DNA from: JBHIYN01 sp041984235
Lineage (GTDB): Bacteria; Pseudomonadota; Gammaproteobacteria; Ga0077536
Reading direction: 5' to 3'
DNA length: 64,000 bases
Assembly (NCBI GenBank): GCA_041984235.1
Contig: JBHIYN010000001.1
Coordinates: 310,001-374,000, forward strand
Of the stretch, positions 32,824-40,405 are shown piece after piece. The position numbers were made by a program, and so were the translations under genes. Position 1 is the stretch's first letter; every line of letters starts with the position of its first letter. The notes beneath the pieces are model-generated. The model was not told the DNA's origin and searched no databases. It saw only the letters and a program-made list of their open reading frames with translations.

Positions 32824-33114
32824 ATGAGGGTTTGCAGTCGGGATCCCGGGAACAACGGGCTCCTCCGGGAGACTCGGGGCATTTCATTTGAAGACGTTGT
32901 GCTTACTATCGAACTCGGAAACGAGTTCGATATGCTTGAGCGCCCGAATCAAACGAAATACCCCGGACAACGGATCCTCGTCATCGTTATTGAAGAATAT
33001 GCGTATCTCGTTCCTCTCATGGAATCGGACGAAGAGATATTCCAGAAAACCATCATCCCTAATCGCAGAGCGACCAAACAGTACGTCGGTGGGTCAAATG
33101 GCAAAGCTGAATAA
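32824..33114 (+). CDS. BrnT-like toxin in a cassette
   Basis: A 96-residue protein. ETRGISFEDVVLTIELGN and ERPNQTKYPGQRILVIVIEEYAYLVPLMESDEEIFQKTIIPNRRATKQYV follow the pattern of small BrnT/DUF4258-related toxins (R-x-I-S-F-E-D-V, H/R-P-N, YPGQR, VP, IFxKTIxPxRxxT). The N-terminus here (MRVCSRDPGNNG) is unusual compared with family members that begin with a W-x-x-x-K-N pattern. It overlaps the antitoxin start by 17 bp. A TA pair is likely from order and spacing. Confidence 0.75.
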   Translation: MRVCSRDPGNNGLLRETRGISFEDVVLTIELGNEFDMLERPNQTKYPGQRILVIVIEEYAYLVPLMESDEEIFQKTIIPNRRATKQYVGGSNGKAE

Positions 33115-33430
33115 GGAAGAGAAAGAAATCCTTGAAGCATTCGATTCCGGGAAACTGAAAAGAGTGCGTGGAGGATCAGGGGAAATCGAACGCTACAAAG
33201 AGATCGCGGAAGCCACGTACAAGAAGGACGCTCGCATCAATATCCGCCTATCGTCTCGAGATCTCCGGGCGCTCCAAGCCAAAGCAATGCAGGAAGGTAT
33301 TCCTTACCAAACGCTCGTCTCCAGCGTTTTACATAAGTACGTAGACGGACAGCTCTTAAAAGCGACAGCGAACAAGGCGGCGGAGTCGGCCGCTATCAAG
33401 CGCCGCTTGCCGCGGCGTCGGGCGTCATGA
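33098..33430 (+). CDS. RHH-type antitoxin with extended C-terminus reading through an attC remnant
   Basis: A 110-residue antitoxin: a helical N-terminus (LNKEEKEILEAFDSGK) and the ribbon-helix-helix RINIRLSSRDLRALQAKAMQEGIPYQTLVSSVLHKYVDGQL. Relatives normally end soon after this segment. Here about 24 further residues (from LKATANKAAESAAIK) are translated from a short attC-like sequence (33370-33423). The stop overlaps the cupin start (ATGA, 33427-33430). Cassette fusion by attC decay explains the extension. Confidence 0.8.
   Translation: MAKLNKEEKEILEAFDSGKLKRVRGGSGEIERYKEIAEATYKKDARINIRLSSRDLRALQAKAMQEGIPYQTLVSSVLHKYVDGQLLKATANKAAESAAIKRRLPRRRAS
33370..33423 (+). other. Truncated attC-like remnant inside the antitoxin reading frame
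   Basis: AACAAGGCGGCGGAGTC...CGCCGCTTGCCGCGGCGTCGGGC: the arms GGCGGCG and CGCCGCT pair, and the end GTCGGGC (33417-33423) replaces the usual GTTAGGC. About 54 bp remain compared with about 95 for its neighbours, and the core base is changed, so it is probably not recombination-active. Confidence 0.5.
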
Positions 33431-33792
33431 AACCACAGAGCATCAACCTGGAGGGGAAGCTTCGGTTGTTCGCGGAGCACTGGACGCCGAAGATCATCGG
33501 AGAACTGAACGACTACCAGGTCAAGGTGGCGAAATTCCTGGGAGACTTCGTTTGGCATAAACACGATGACACCGACGAAATGTTCTTGTGCTTACACGGA
33601 AAGATGAAAATTGAACTTCGCGACGGTCTCGTAGAACTGAACGAAGGCGAGCTATACATCGTGCCGAAAGGTGTCGAGCACAAACCAGCCGCCGCCGAGG
33701 AATGTCACGTTCTCCTAATCGAACCTCGTGGCGTGATAAACACGGGAAATACGGAAAGCGAACTAACGGCACCAACTGACAAATGGATATGA
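33427..33792 (+). CDS. Small cupin protein in a cassette
   Basis: A 121-residue cupin: VWHKHDDTDEMFLCLHGKMKIEL provides the HxH...E metal motif (H46-E54 region), and GELYIVPKGVEHKPAAAEECHVLLIEP the second motif. Small cupins of this kind are frequent cassette cargo; their metal and role are unknown. The gene begins within the stop of the antitoxin and lacks its own leader, so its translation is probably coupled. The stop TGA at 33790-33792 precedes attC-like site 7. Confidence 0.85.
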   Translation: MKPQSINLEGKLRLFAEHWTPKIIGELNDYQVKVAKFLGDFVWHKHDDTDEMFLCLHGKMKIELRDGLVELNEGELYIVPKGVEHKPAAAEECHVLLIEPRGVINTGNTESELTAPTDKWI

Positions 33793-33793
33793 C

Positions 33794-33889
33794 GCCCAAC
33801 AAGTCGCGGGAGCGGACGCCTGACCGCTCCCTTCCTACGCTGCCGCAGCGGTCGGCCCGAATCAAGCACCGATCCCCTTAGCGTTAGAT
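33794..33889 (+). other. attC-like recombination site 7
   Basis: GCCCAAC (33794-33800) to GTTAGAT (33883-33889), 96 bp. Inner arms GGACGCCTGACCGCTCC and the GGTCGG...AATCAAGCACC half pair imperfectly. The end core fits GTTRRRY except at its base pairing with the left core. Overall very similar to sites 1, 2 and 8. Confidence 0.82.
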
Positions 33890-33967
33890 TGCTAGTGCCA
33901 ATTTGCACAAACCGGGTTCGCCAACGAGCGCCAAGATGAAACCGAAAGGCGATGGCTCGAGCCTGGT

Positions 33968-34744
33968 TCAGCGGCGTGCGAGACACCGAAGTCTACTCAG
34001 TCTGTACATGCCGCCGCTGATTAAAAGAAGAGATAAGGCGCTTGGGGCTGGAACTGGCATCCTTGTCAGCAACACCCCGGAACTCGACTGGTATGACAGC
34101 CCCTCGGGTAGGACAAGATTCAGTTAAGCTGTACTTCCGAAGTCCGCGTAACCGTTCGGCGGGTTGGCTACTGTTCTCAAGCTGGCGCCGAATACGAAGC
34201 TGTTTTGCGATGGCGTGATTGGTACAGTTATTGACAAAAGATCGTCGACCATCCCCGCACTGCTAGAGTCCCAGAAGCCCTGCTCCAGAACAAACGGGCC
34301 GTCGAACTGACAAACAACCGGACCGCATAAGAAAGCGCTGCCAATAGTTAGAAATGCGAACACCTGCGGAACGATGCCGGATATGGTCCCCGTTACATGC
34401 AGTTCCACAGTAACCGCGGTTGCCTCTGTCACGCCCAGGATCGAAATCGTATCGTCAAAATCGACCCAGGAACTTACCGAACTCGTACCCGAAGCATTAG
34501 CTTGCGAGAGGGCTTGTAAAGATCCGCTTGCTAAGTCCGCATGTCCGAAAGCCTGACCGTTCGCGGATACGTTGTTTCTCGTAACTGCCGTTTGGGAATC
34601 AACATGCAGCTCGACCGCTGGACTCATGTTCGCCCTTACAAAAAAGGCGACTGCGTGGGCTGAGTGCGACGCAAGCGAAAAAGCAAGGCCGCCAATGAAA
34701 GCTAGAGTTCTTATTGAGCTGTTAGCCGTGAAACCGCACGACAT
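33968..34744 (-). pseudogene. Exported PEP-CTERM protein gene interrupted by an in-frame TAA
   Basis: Running opposite to the other cassette genes, this frame starts at ATG 34744 (TAGGAGGGTAT upstream) with a signal peptide ending SLASHSAHA, and a beta-rich 206-residue domain up to TAA 34124-34126 (NGYADFGSTA then stop). The frame stays open for another 51 codons: NLVLPEGLSYQSSSGVLLT, then MPVPAPSALSLLLISGGMY and basic residues, a PEP-CTERM anchor in the expected place. So a single nonsense codon separates domain from anchor. Without readthrough the product would be secreted unanchored. A sequencing error cannot be excluded. A functional short form is an alternative. Confidence 0.8.
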
Positions 34745-34853
34745 ATACCCTCCTAAGCTACGCCCCAAATTTAGTTATCCAGAGCGGCGTAGAGAACGTA
34801 TAGCTGATAACGATTGTGCGATCGTGAACAATTGTCTCCGAAGTGAAAGCGGA

Positions 34854-34950
34854 AGCTAACAATGCGATCAACTCGGACGCTTGACCGCTCCCTCCCTTTG
34901 CGGCCGCTCCGGTCGCCCGCCGTCAAACACCGGGTAGCAGGGCGTTAGGC
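34854..34950 (+). other. attC-like recombination site 8 (right end of array)
   Basis: AGCTAAC (34854-34860) to GTTAGGC (34944-34950), 97 bp. The internal CGGACGCTTGACCGCTCCCTCCC...CCGCTCCGGTCGCCCGCCGTCAA layout matches sites 1, 2 and 7. Downstream, base composition returns to chromosomal GC within about 80 bp, so this marks the right edge of the array. Confidence 0.87.
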
Positions 34951-34982
34951 GGCATTCGCCACACATACCGATTGCGGTAACT

Positions 34983-35303
34983 ATGCCGTATTCCATATGT
35001 GGCAGGTTTTCGGGCATCGCCGCCGCCACGCTGAAGGGCGCAACGGTCGAACCGAAACCGGTGCAACGCCGTCTCGACTACGACCGCCTGGCCGATGTCG
35101 CGGTCGCGGTCGCGGTGCGGGGCGCGGTGGCCGTCATCCTGGCGGTCGCGGGATTCGCCCGCAAGGAGCCCTGGCGCGTCGCTATCAGTGCGGCGGGACT
35201 CGGTGTCTCCGCCATCGCGTTCCAGTTCCTGACCGTCGCCGTGGGCGCGCTCCTGTTCGTCATCCTGGTCGCCGCGGTGCCGGGCTCGCTCGGCTTTAGT
35301 TGA
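34983..35303 (+). CDS. Hypothetical small membrane protein
   Basis: A 106-residue protein with two hydrophobic stretches (VAVAVAVRGAVAVILAVAGFA, about 40-60; VSAIAFQFLTVAVGALLFVILVAAV, about 74-98) separated by a basic loop RKEPWR, so probably a two-helix inner-membrane protein. No family recognised. It starts 33 bp after the last attC-like site; the first dozen residues (MPYSICGRFSG) come from the array edge, so the true start or a 5' truncation is uncertain. It overlaps the convergent PEP-CTERM gene by 8 bp. Confidence 0.5.
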   Translation: MPYSICGRFSGIAAATLKGATVEPKPVQRRLDYDRLADVAVAVAVRGAVAVILAVAGFARKEPWRVAISAAGLGVSAIAFQFLTVAVGALLFVILVAAVPGSLGFS

Positions 35304-35958
35304 GCGAGCGGCGCCGGCCCGTCACGGGGCGATGCCGCCGCGCGAGCAGCACGGCCAGCGCGGGCGCGATGAGCAGAGCGCCCGGCGCCAGCGGTACCGG
35401 TGTGGCGACGAGGGCGAACGCGTAGTAATCCGTTGTGTAACCGTGCGCCTCACTGCCCGTAACCTGCAGCAGGGTGCCGTCGAACGTGCCCGCGTAGTCA
35501 CCGGGATGGCCCGAGAAGATGACGGAACCGCTGCAGGAATCCCCGACCGCGTGAGCGTAGCTGCAGGCGTCGTATCGGTCGCCCGGGATCGAGCTCGCCT
35601 CGAAGTCGAAGTAGTTGAAGAGGAAGCCGGGCGCGAAGTCGCCGGCTGCCGCGGGCAGGTCGAGCGACACGAAGTCGATCGACAGGTGAGAAAACGACGT
35701 CGGAGTCCTGGGGAGGCCGTTGCTGAGCGTATCGATGTAATAGGTGATCACGCTGACGTCGACGGTGCCGCCGAACTGTACCGGGGCCCCCAGGGGCGCG
35801 GACGACAAGCCGTCGATGCGCTGCACCGTGCTCTGCGAGCTGTCGATGAAGAGTCGGGTCAGTGACTCGGTAATCACGTTTGCCGCATGACCGGGCGCGG
35901 CCATGAAGAGTAGTGCGGCTACGCTCATTGTGCGCAGCGCCGGGTGTGTCCTGTGCAT
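35296..35958 (-). CDS. PEP-CTERM/VPLPA-type sorted exported protein
   Basis: A 220-residue exported protein: signal peptide ending MAAPGHA, a beta-rich domain with acidic/aromatic content (YFDFEASSIPGDRYDACSYAH, two cysteine pairs possible), and the sorting tail TPVPLAPGALLIAPALAVLLARRHR, i.e. a VPLxP motif, a hydrophobic helix and basic residues. It would be an exosortase substrate. The start at 35958 (MHRTHPALRT) is chosen over 35928 by the n-region; either gives a signal peptide. It lies just outside the cassette array. Confidence 0.8.
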   Translation of the reverse strand: MHRTHPALRTMSVAALLFMAAPGHAANVITESLTRLFIDSSQSTVQRIDGLSSAPLGAPVQFGGTVDVSVITYYIDTLSNGLPRTPTSFSHLSIDFVSLDLPAAAGDFAPGFLFNYFDFEASSIPGDRYDACSYAHAVGDSCSGSVIFSGHPGDYAGTFDGTLLQVTGSEAHGYTTDYYAFALVATPVPLAPGALLIAPALAVLLARRHRPVTGRRRSLN

Positions 35959-36304
35959 GCCCAGATGTCCCCCGGGGCGGCTCCCTTGCCGGTCCTGTGG
36001 CGATGCCGCCCGCACGTGCCCGCGATGGACAGGCTGCGCGAGCGGTGGCTGTCCCTGGATTGTAGCAAGCCCGGTAGCGGGCGCTGCCAGCGGGGACGCC
36101 GGCGTTCCGGCGGTGCCGCGCCGCCCCGGCCTGGTACGAAACCGTTGCGCGTCGACCGAAAAAGGCGCATAAAGCATCGCCCCGTCCGATTGCCGCGGCG
36201 GTGGCCCGACGCGCCAGCCGGAATCACCCGCCGCGCCGGAGTTGCAGTCCCGGGCGCCAACCTCGCCCGGCCTGCCAGGTCGGCGTTGTTGCTGAGGCTC
36301 TGGA
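35959..36304. other. Intergenic region, divergent promoters expected
   Basis: 346 bp of GC-rich sequence between the divergent PEP-CTERM gene and the SET-domain gene. No ORF with family resemblance, no strong repeat; an AT-rich AAAAAGGCGCATAAAGC patch near 36160-36176 is the only likely promoter segment. Confidence 0.4.
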
Positions 36305-36877
36305 ATGGACGGGTTTCCCGCGCTCGAGATCCGCGCGTCGCGCGGCGGTCATGGTGTGTTCGCGTGCGAGGCGATTCGCCGCGGCATGACATTGATGACC
36401 TTCACCGGGCCGCTGGTGGATCGCGCGGCGATCGAACCGGTCGCGGCGGCGGGCGGGCACGACGGCTTTCTGCAGGTGGGTGAGGATCGCTACCTGGGCC
36501 TGTCCGGCGGCGCTGACGATTTCGTCAACCACGCCTGCGATCCCAACGCCTACATCCAGGTCGGCGACGGCGGGGTGCTGCTGATCGCGCTGCGCAACAT
36601 CCGCGCGGGCAGTGAAATCACCTTCGACTACGGGGTGACCCAGGTCGCGTTCCCGTTTCGCTTCACCTGCGCTTGCGGCAGCCCGCGCTGCCGCGGCGAG
36701 ATCGGGAATTACGACGAGATCCCGCTGCGCACGCTGGCGCGCTACCGCCGCCTTGGCATGGTGCCGCCGCACGTGCTGGCGCGGCTGGATGCCGGTGCGG
36801 CCGTCCGCCGCGTCGCCGCCGGTGTCGGGCCGATGCCGGCCGACGGGTTCAAGGTTCCGGTGACAGCCCGCCGCTGA
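36305..36877 (+). CDS. SET-domain protein (putative lysine methyltransferase)
   Basis: A 190-residue protein with a SET domain: GHGVFACEAIRRGMTL (start), LGLSGGADDFVNHACDPNAYIQV (the NHxCxPN pseudo-knot), and RNIRAGSEITFDYG (catalytic Y region), then a post-SET cysteine cluster FTCACGSPRCRG. All main SET elements are present, so protein-lysine N-methyltransferase activity with S-adenosylmethionine is likely, target unknown. Bacterial SET proteins are spread by transfer; composition here is normal for the chromosome. Confidence 0.88.
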   Translation: MDGFPALEIRASRGGHGVFACEAIRRGMTLMTFTGPLVDRAAIEPVAAAGGHDGFLQVGEDRYLGLSGGADDFVNHACDPNAYIQVGDGGVLLIALRNIRAGSEITFDYGVTQVAFPFRFTCACGSPRCRGEIGNYDEIPLRTLARYRRLGMVPPHVLARLDAGAAVRRVAAGVGPMPADGFKVPVTARR

Positions 36878-36928
36878 CCGGGGTACGGTTCCCGCGCCCC
36901 GGCGGCGTCAGCCGGGGGCAGGAGCCGC

Positions 36929-36950
36929 GGGCCGGACGGAGCGCCGGCCC
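36929..36950. terminator. Hairpin between convergent SET and PEP-CTERM genes
   Basis: GGGCCGG (36929-36935) pairs perfectly with CCGGCCC (36944-36950) around an 8-nt loop, shortly after the SET-gene stop codon. No T-tract follows on either strand, so termination strength is doubtful. Confidence 0.4.
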
Positions 36951-36964
36951 GAAGTGTCACCGGC

Positions 36965-37588
36965 TCAGGCGCTGGCGCGCCGGCGCAGCCGTCCAGCACC
37001 GGCCAGGCCGAGCGCCATCAGCGCCAGCGCCGTCGGCTCCGGTGCCGCGGTCGCGTTGACCGTGACGTTGTCCAGGTTCGGCCACCAGCCGCCGGTGCCG
37101 GTGCCGTCGCCTGAGCGGCGCGTAATGCGGATCACCGAGACGTCGGCGACGTTCAGGGTCAGCGTCTCCCACACCCCGCCGGCGGCGATGGTCAGGACCT
37201 GGTCGTAGATCACGGAAAGCCCGGCGTCGTAGAGCATGAGGCGGTAGTCGTTCGCGGCATCACTGGCGTTGCTTACGCCGGCACCGCCCTCGCCCCACTG
37301 TGAGCTGATATCGAAGCTGTTGAGGAACACCGGCCCGGACTGGAACTGGATGCTGTTGCCGGTGTTGTACTGGTTGAAGTGGACGAAGCCGCCGTCAGAG
37401 CCAGGAAAGCCGCCCGAGGGGCCATAGCCGGCGCGCCAGTGCGTGGTGGAGTCGTCGCCGATGACGTCGAGATTGAAGTTGCCGGTCAGGTCGCCGGAAC
37501 TGTCGAACGTAAACACCGTCGCCGCGGCGCCGCTGCTCGCCAGTGCCAGCACAGCGGCCAGCGCGATGGCAGGGATGAATCGTGACAT
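36965..37588 (-). CDS. PEP-CTERM sorted exported protein
   Basis: A 207-residue exported protein with signal peptide (MSRFIPAIALAAVLALASSGAAA), a beta-rich, glycine/aspartate-rich domain (SDGGFVHFNQYNTGNSIQF, GGWWPNLDNVTVNA) and a classical PEP-CTERM tail APEPTALALMALGLAGAGRLRRR. Exosortase would cleave or process it at the outer surface. ATG 37588 has GAGGAAGTTGATC upstream; TTG 37594 is an in-frame alternative. The mature region resembles ligand-binding jelly-roll folds in outline only. Confidence 0.85.
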   Translation of the reverse strand: MSRFIPAIALAAVLALASSGAAATVFTFDSSGDLTGNFNLDVIGDDSTTHWRAGYGPSGGFPGSDGGFVHFNQYNTGNSIQFQSGPVFLNSFDISSQWGEGGAGVSNASDAANDYRLMLYDAGLSVIYDQVLTIAAGGVWETLTLNVADVSVIRITRRSGDGTGTGGWWPNLDNVTVNATAAPEPTALALMALGLAGAGRLRRRASA

Positions 37589-37764
37589 GATCAACTTCCT
37601 CAGCGTTATTCCTGGGGCCCCGCGTTAGAGCGTGATGACGCTTACGGGGGCGATCACTCCCGCAGCCCGGGAGCACGTGCGAGGATAGTGACACGTCGGG
37701 CGCGCCGTGTGGGCGCTCAATCGTAAAACAACGTCAGACTTCGCCGGGCGTAATTGGGGACGCG

Positions 37765-38595
37765 TCAGGCGCGCCGCCGCAGCAGCACGATACTGAGGTC
37801 GTCCGGCTTGCTCGGCGTGCCGCGCGTGGCGTCGTGCATGCGCGCGAGCGCGGCGCCGGCGAGCGCGCTGCAGGCGGCTGCCAGCGGTCCGCGGCGTACG
37901 TGCTCGATAATCTCCTCGGCGTAGAGGTTGTCGAACAGCCCGTCGCTGGCGACCACCGCGGTGTCGCGCCGTGCGAGCGTGATCGGCGAGCCGATCTCGA
38001 CCGACATCGGCTCCAGCCCGAGCAGGTTGGAGACCACGTGACGCTCCTCGTGGTGCAGCGCCTCGCCGGCGTCGAGCAAACCGGCCTCGACCGCGTAGCC
38101 GGTCGGCGAGTGAAACACGCTGCGCAGCCTGAGGCGGCCGCGCTGGCCGCACACCACGATGCCGGAATCGCCGACGTGGTAGGTACGCAACTCGCCCGCG
38201 CAGAGCTCGATCACGGCCAGCGTGGTGGCGCCGGCGCCGGACTGGTCGCGGATCGCCGCGTGCGCGGCCTCGATGCCGTTGAGGATGGCCGCGCGCACCG
38301 GCAGCACGTGGTCGCTGCCGCAGGCCTCTAGCAGGGCCTCGACGGCGATGGCGCTGGCGGCGGCGCCGTGGGCGTGACCGCCGGCGCCGTCGGCGACCGC
38401 GACTACCACCGTGTCTTCGCCATGCGCGACCACGGCGACGGCATCCTCGCTGACGCCCTCGCGATCCGGCGCCGGCTGGGTGAACACCGCGAGCTCGGCG
38501 GTCGCGGTCTGCACCACCACCGGTGCCACGGTCGCCTGCCCGGTCCAGGTCAGCGGCAGCGCGGCCGGCGCTGCGGGCTTATGGTCAGCGTTCAT
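37765..38595 (-). CDS. PP2C-family protein phosphatase
   Basis: A 276-residue Mn/Mg-dependent phosphatase: VVVAVADGAGGHAHGAAAS carries the metal-binding DGxGG, TTLAVIELC and VGDSG the next motifs, VVASDGLFDNL the third, and KPDDLSIVLL the final D-D. It probably reverses phosphorylation by the kinase gene that starts 4 bp inside it (38592-38595); the two overlap and are co-translated. Atypical start of the PP2C domain (about residue 25) leaves a short N-tail. Targets unknown. Confidence 0.9.
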   Translation of the reverse strand: MNADHKPAAPAALPLTWTGQATVAPVVVQTATAELAVFTQPAPDREGVSEDAVAVVAHGEDTVVVAVADGAGGHAHGAAASAIAVEALLEACGSDHVLPVRAAILNGIEAAHAAIRDQSGAGATTLAVIELCAGELRTYHVGDSGIVVCGQRGRLRLRSVFHSPTGYAVEAGLLDAGEALHHEERHVVSNLLGLEPMSVEIGSPITLARRDTAVVASDGLFDNLYAEEIIEHVRRGPLAAACSALAGAALARMHDATRGTPSKPDDLSIVLLRRRA

Positions 38596-39320
38596 TGCCA
38601 GTCGATGGTTTCCAGGTAGTCCCTGAGCTGGCCGGCGGTGCGGAACTTGCTCAGGATCAGCGAGCGCTTGAGGCCGCAGCAGATGTCCTTGATCTCGGCG
38701 CGGTGATGGCGGTAGCGGCGCGCGCCACCGAGCATGTCGTAGAAGATGCGCACCAGGTCGCAGACGTCGGCGTGGATGTTCTCGCGCTTCGGCGCCTGCC
38801 AGTGGAACATGTCGATGAGCTTGATCTCGTGGTGCAGGCCGAAGCGGCGCACGATGATGTTGTCGGTGTGCAGGTCGCCGTGGTACTCGCGTGCCATGTG
38901 AATCTCGGCGATGCCGCTGGCCAGCGCGTGCAGCAGGTGCAGGGCCTCGAAGGCCGGCAGCGCGCGCCCGCGCTGGCGTGCCACCAACGCCGAGAGCAGC
39001 TCGCCCTCGACGAACTCGGACAGCAGCAGGGTGATGCGCTCGCCGTGGAACTCGATGAAATCCTGCGTGTAGTACTGGATCAGGATCGAGCAGTGGCGCA
39101 GCTTGTGCAGCTTCTTGGCGTAGCGCTTGGCTGCGCTGTTGCGCGGGTTGCGGTGCGGGAAGAAGAGCTTGGCCGCGCGCTCGATGCCGGTGCCTAGCTC
39201 GACGATCTTGTAGACCTCGCCCTCCCAGCCGGCGCCGAGCAGGCCCTCGACGCGGTACTTGCCGGCGATGACGTGCCCCGGCTCGAAGCCGAAGCGGTCG
39301 ATGCGGCAGCGGCCGGCCAT
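38592..39320 (-). CDS. Serine/threonine protein kinase-like protein
   Basis: A 242-residue kinase-fold protein. The glycine loop is GLLGAGWEGEVYK (26-38), the ATP lysine K51, the catalytic loop HGDLHTDN (147-154, with D149 and N154) and D170-M-F in place of the metal-binding DFG. The kinase is short, lacks an obvious C-terminal sensor or membrane helix, and has a substituted glycine loop and DFG (DMF), so activity is likely but unusual. Co-transcribed with the PP2C gene. The HGDLH-type loop recalls ABC1/APH kinases. Confidence 0.82.
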   Translation of the reverse strand: MAGRCRIDRFGFEPGHVIAGKYRVEGLLGAGWEGEVYKIVELGTGIERAAKLFFPHRNPRNSAAKRYAKKLHKLRHCSILIQYYTQDFIEFHGERITLLLSEFVEGELLSALVARQRGRALPAFEALHLLHALASGIAEIHMAREYHGDLHTDNIIVRRFGLHHEIKLIDMFHWQAPKRENIHADVCDLVRIFYDMLGGARRYRHHRAEIKDICCGLKRSLILSKFRTAGQLRDYLETIDWQ

Positions 39321-39350
39321 CAGCGGGTACCGGTGGCCGGCCGCATCGCG

Positions 39351-40286
39351 TCAGCGAATGGCGACCGGGTTGATGATCGCCTGCACGGAGCCCGCGAAGC
39401 GCGGCTGGCCGAGCACGAACAGGAATTCCCAGGCCTGGTCTTTCGCCAGTGCGCGGGTGTCCATCACTTCGAGCAGGTAAACGCCGCTCTTCGCCAGCAG
39501 TTCCTGGTGCACGGGGAAGAACTGGCCCTCGGTCTCGAACGGAATCGCCTCGACGCCGAAGGTGTCGGCGCCGACCGCGACCACGCCCAGGCCGGCGAGG
39601 TACTTCGCGCCCTCGACCCCCAGGCCCGGCTCGCCCTTCATGAAGCGCTCGGGGTCGCTGTCGGAGAGCTCGAGCCAGCCGGTGTGGAACAGCACCACGT
39701 CGCCGTCGCGGATGGTCACGCCCTGCGCCTTGGCGGCGGCGTCGATCTCGGCACGGTTGATGGCGGTGCCGGCCTCCAGCATCGGCGTGCCCTTGAGACG
39801 TGCGATGTCGAGCAGCACGCCGCGGGTGACGATGGGCGGGATGTCCGAGGTGGAGAATTTCGTCAGGCCGGTAACCTTGACGAAGTCGCGCACGTGGGTG
39901 TTGTTGTAGTAGTGGTGATTGATGCCGACGTGGCCGAGCCCGTCGATCTGGCTGCCGACGCCCATGTAGGTAAGCATGAGGTCGTCGTTGCCGGTGAGGT
40001 GGTTCTTGCCCACCGGCACGCCGGCGCCGTCGTCGAGCTGCAGGATGGTCATCTTGTAGTAGCGCGGCGGATAGGCCGGGGTGTCCGGGCCGGTCTCCAC
40101 GCCGAGCGGATAGGTCTTGCCGTGTTTGACCAGCTTGACCGCGTCGAGCACGCCGGCCGGCGAGAGGCGGTTGACGGCGCCGAGGGTGTCCTCGGGACCG
40201 TACGGTGAGACCGGCACGTCGCCGGCGGACACGGACAGGGCGGCGAGCGCGGCGACGAGGCCGGCGAGCAGGCGCGATGACTTCAC
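39351..40286 (-). CDS. Cyclase-family (kynurenine formamidase-like) exported protein
   Basis: A 311-residue protein with a signal peptide (MKSSRLLAGLVAALAALSVSAGDV). The metal motif is seen as GVGSQIDGLGHVG (about residues 107-119), where the cyclase family has H-x-G-T-H-x-D-x-P-x-H; DGDVVLFHTGW and VGADTFGVEA are further family blocks. The usual histidines of the first motif are replaced (GSQIDGLGH), so hydrolase activity may be altered. It stands alone between the kinase and an EamA transporter, the latter divergent. Confidence 0.8.
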   Translation of the reverse strand: MKSSRLLAGLVAALAALSVSAGDVPVSPYGPEDTLGAVNRLSPAGVLDAVKLVKHGKTYPLGVETGPDTPAYPPRYYKMTILQLDDGAGVPVGKNHLTGNDDLMLTYMGVGSQIDGLGHVGINHHYYNNTHVRDFVKVTGLTKFSTSDIPPIVTRGVLLDIARLKGTPMLEAGTAINRAEIDAAAKAQGVTIRDGDVVLFHTGWLELSDSDPERFMKGEPGLGVEGAKYLAGLGVVAVGADTFGVEAIPFETEGQFFPVHQELLAKSGVYLLEVMDTRALAKDQAWEFLFVLGQPRFAGSVQAIINPVAIR

Positions 40287-40405
40287 GATGATTCTCCCCT
40301 TGGCTGTAAGACCGCCGCATTGTAGAGCAAAGCGCGGCCGATCCCGCGCACCCGTCGGGCGCTTCCGTATACTGCGCGCTTGCCCGCGCAGGCCGCACGC
40401 TCACC

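Noticed and set aside
33903..34127. Plus-strand ORF of 74 codons after the cupin cassette
   Set aside because: It is antisense to the PEP-CTERM anchor of the interrupted minus-strand gene, which explains the sequence better.
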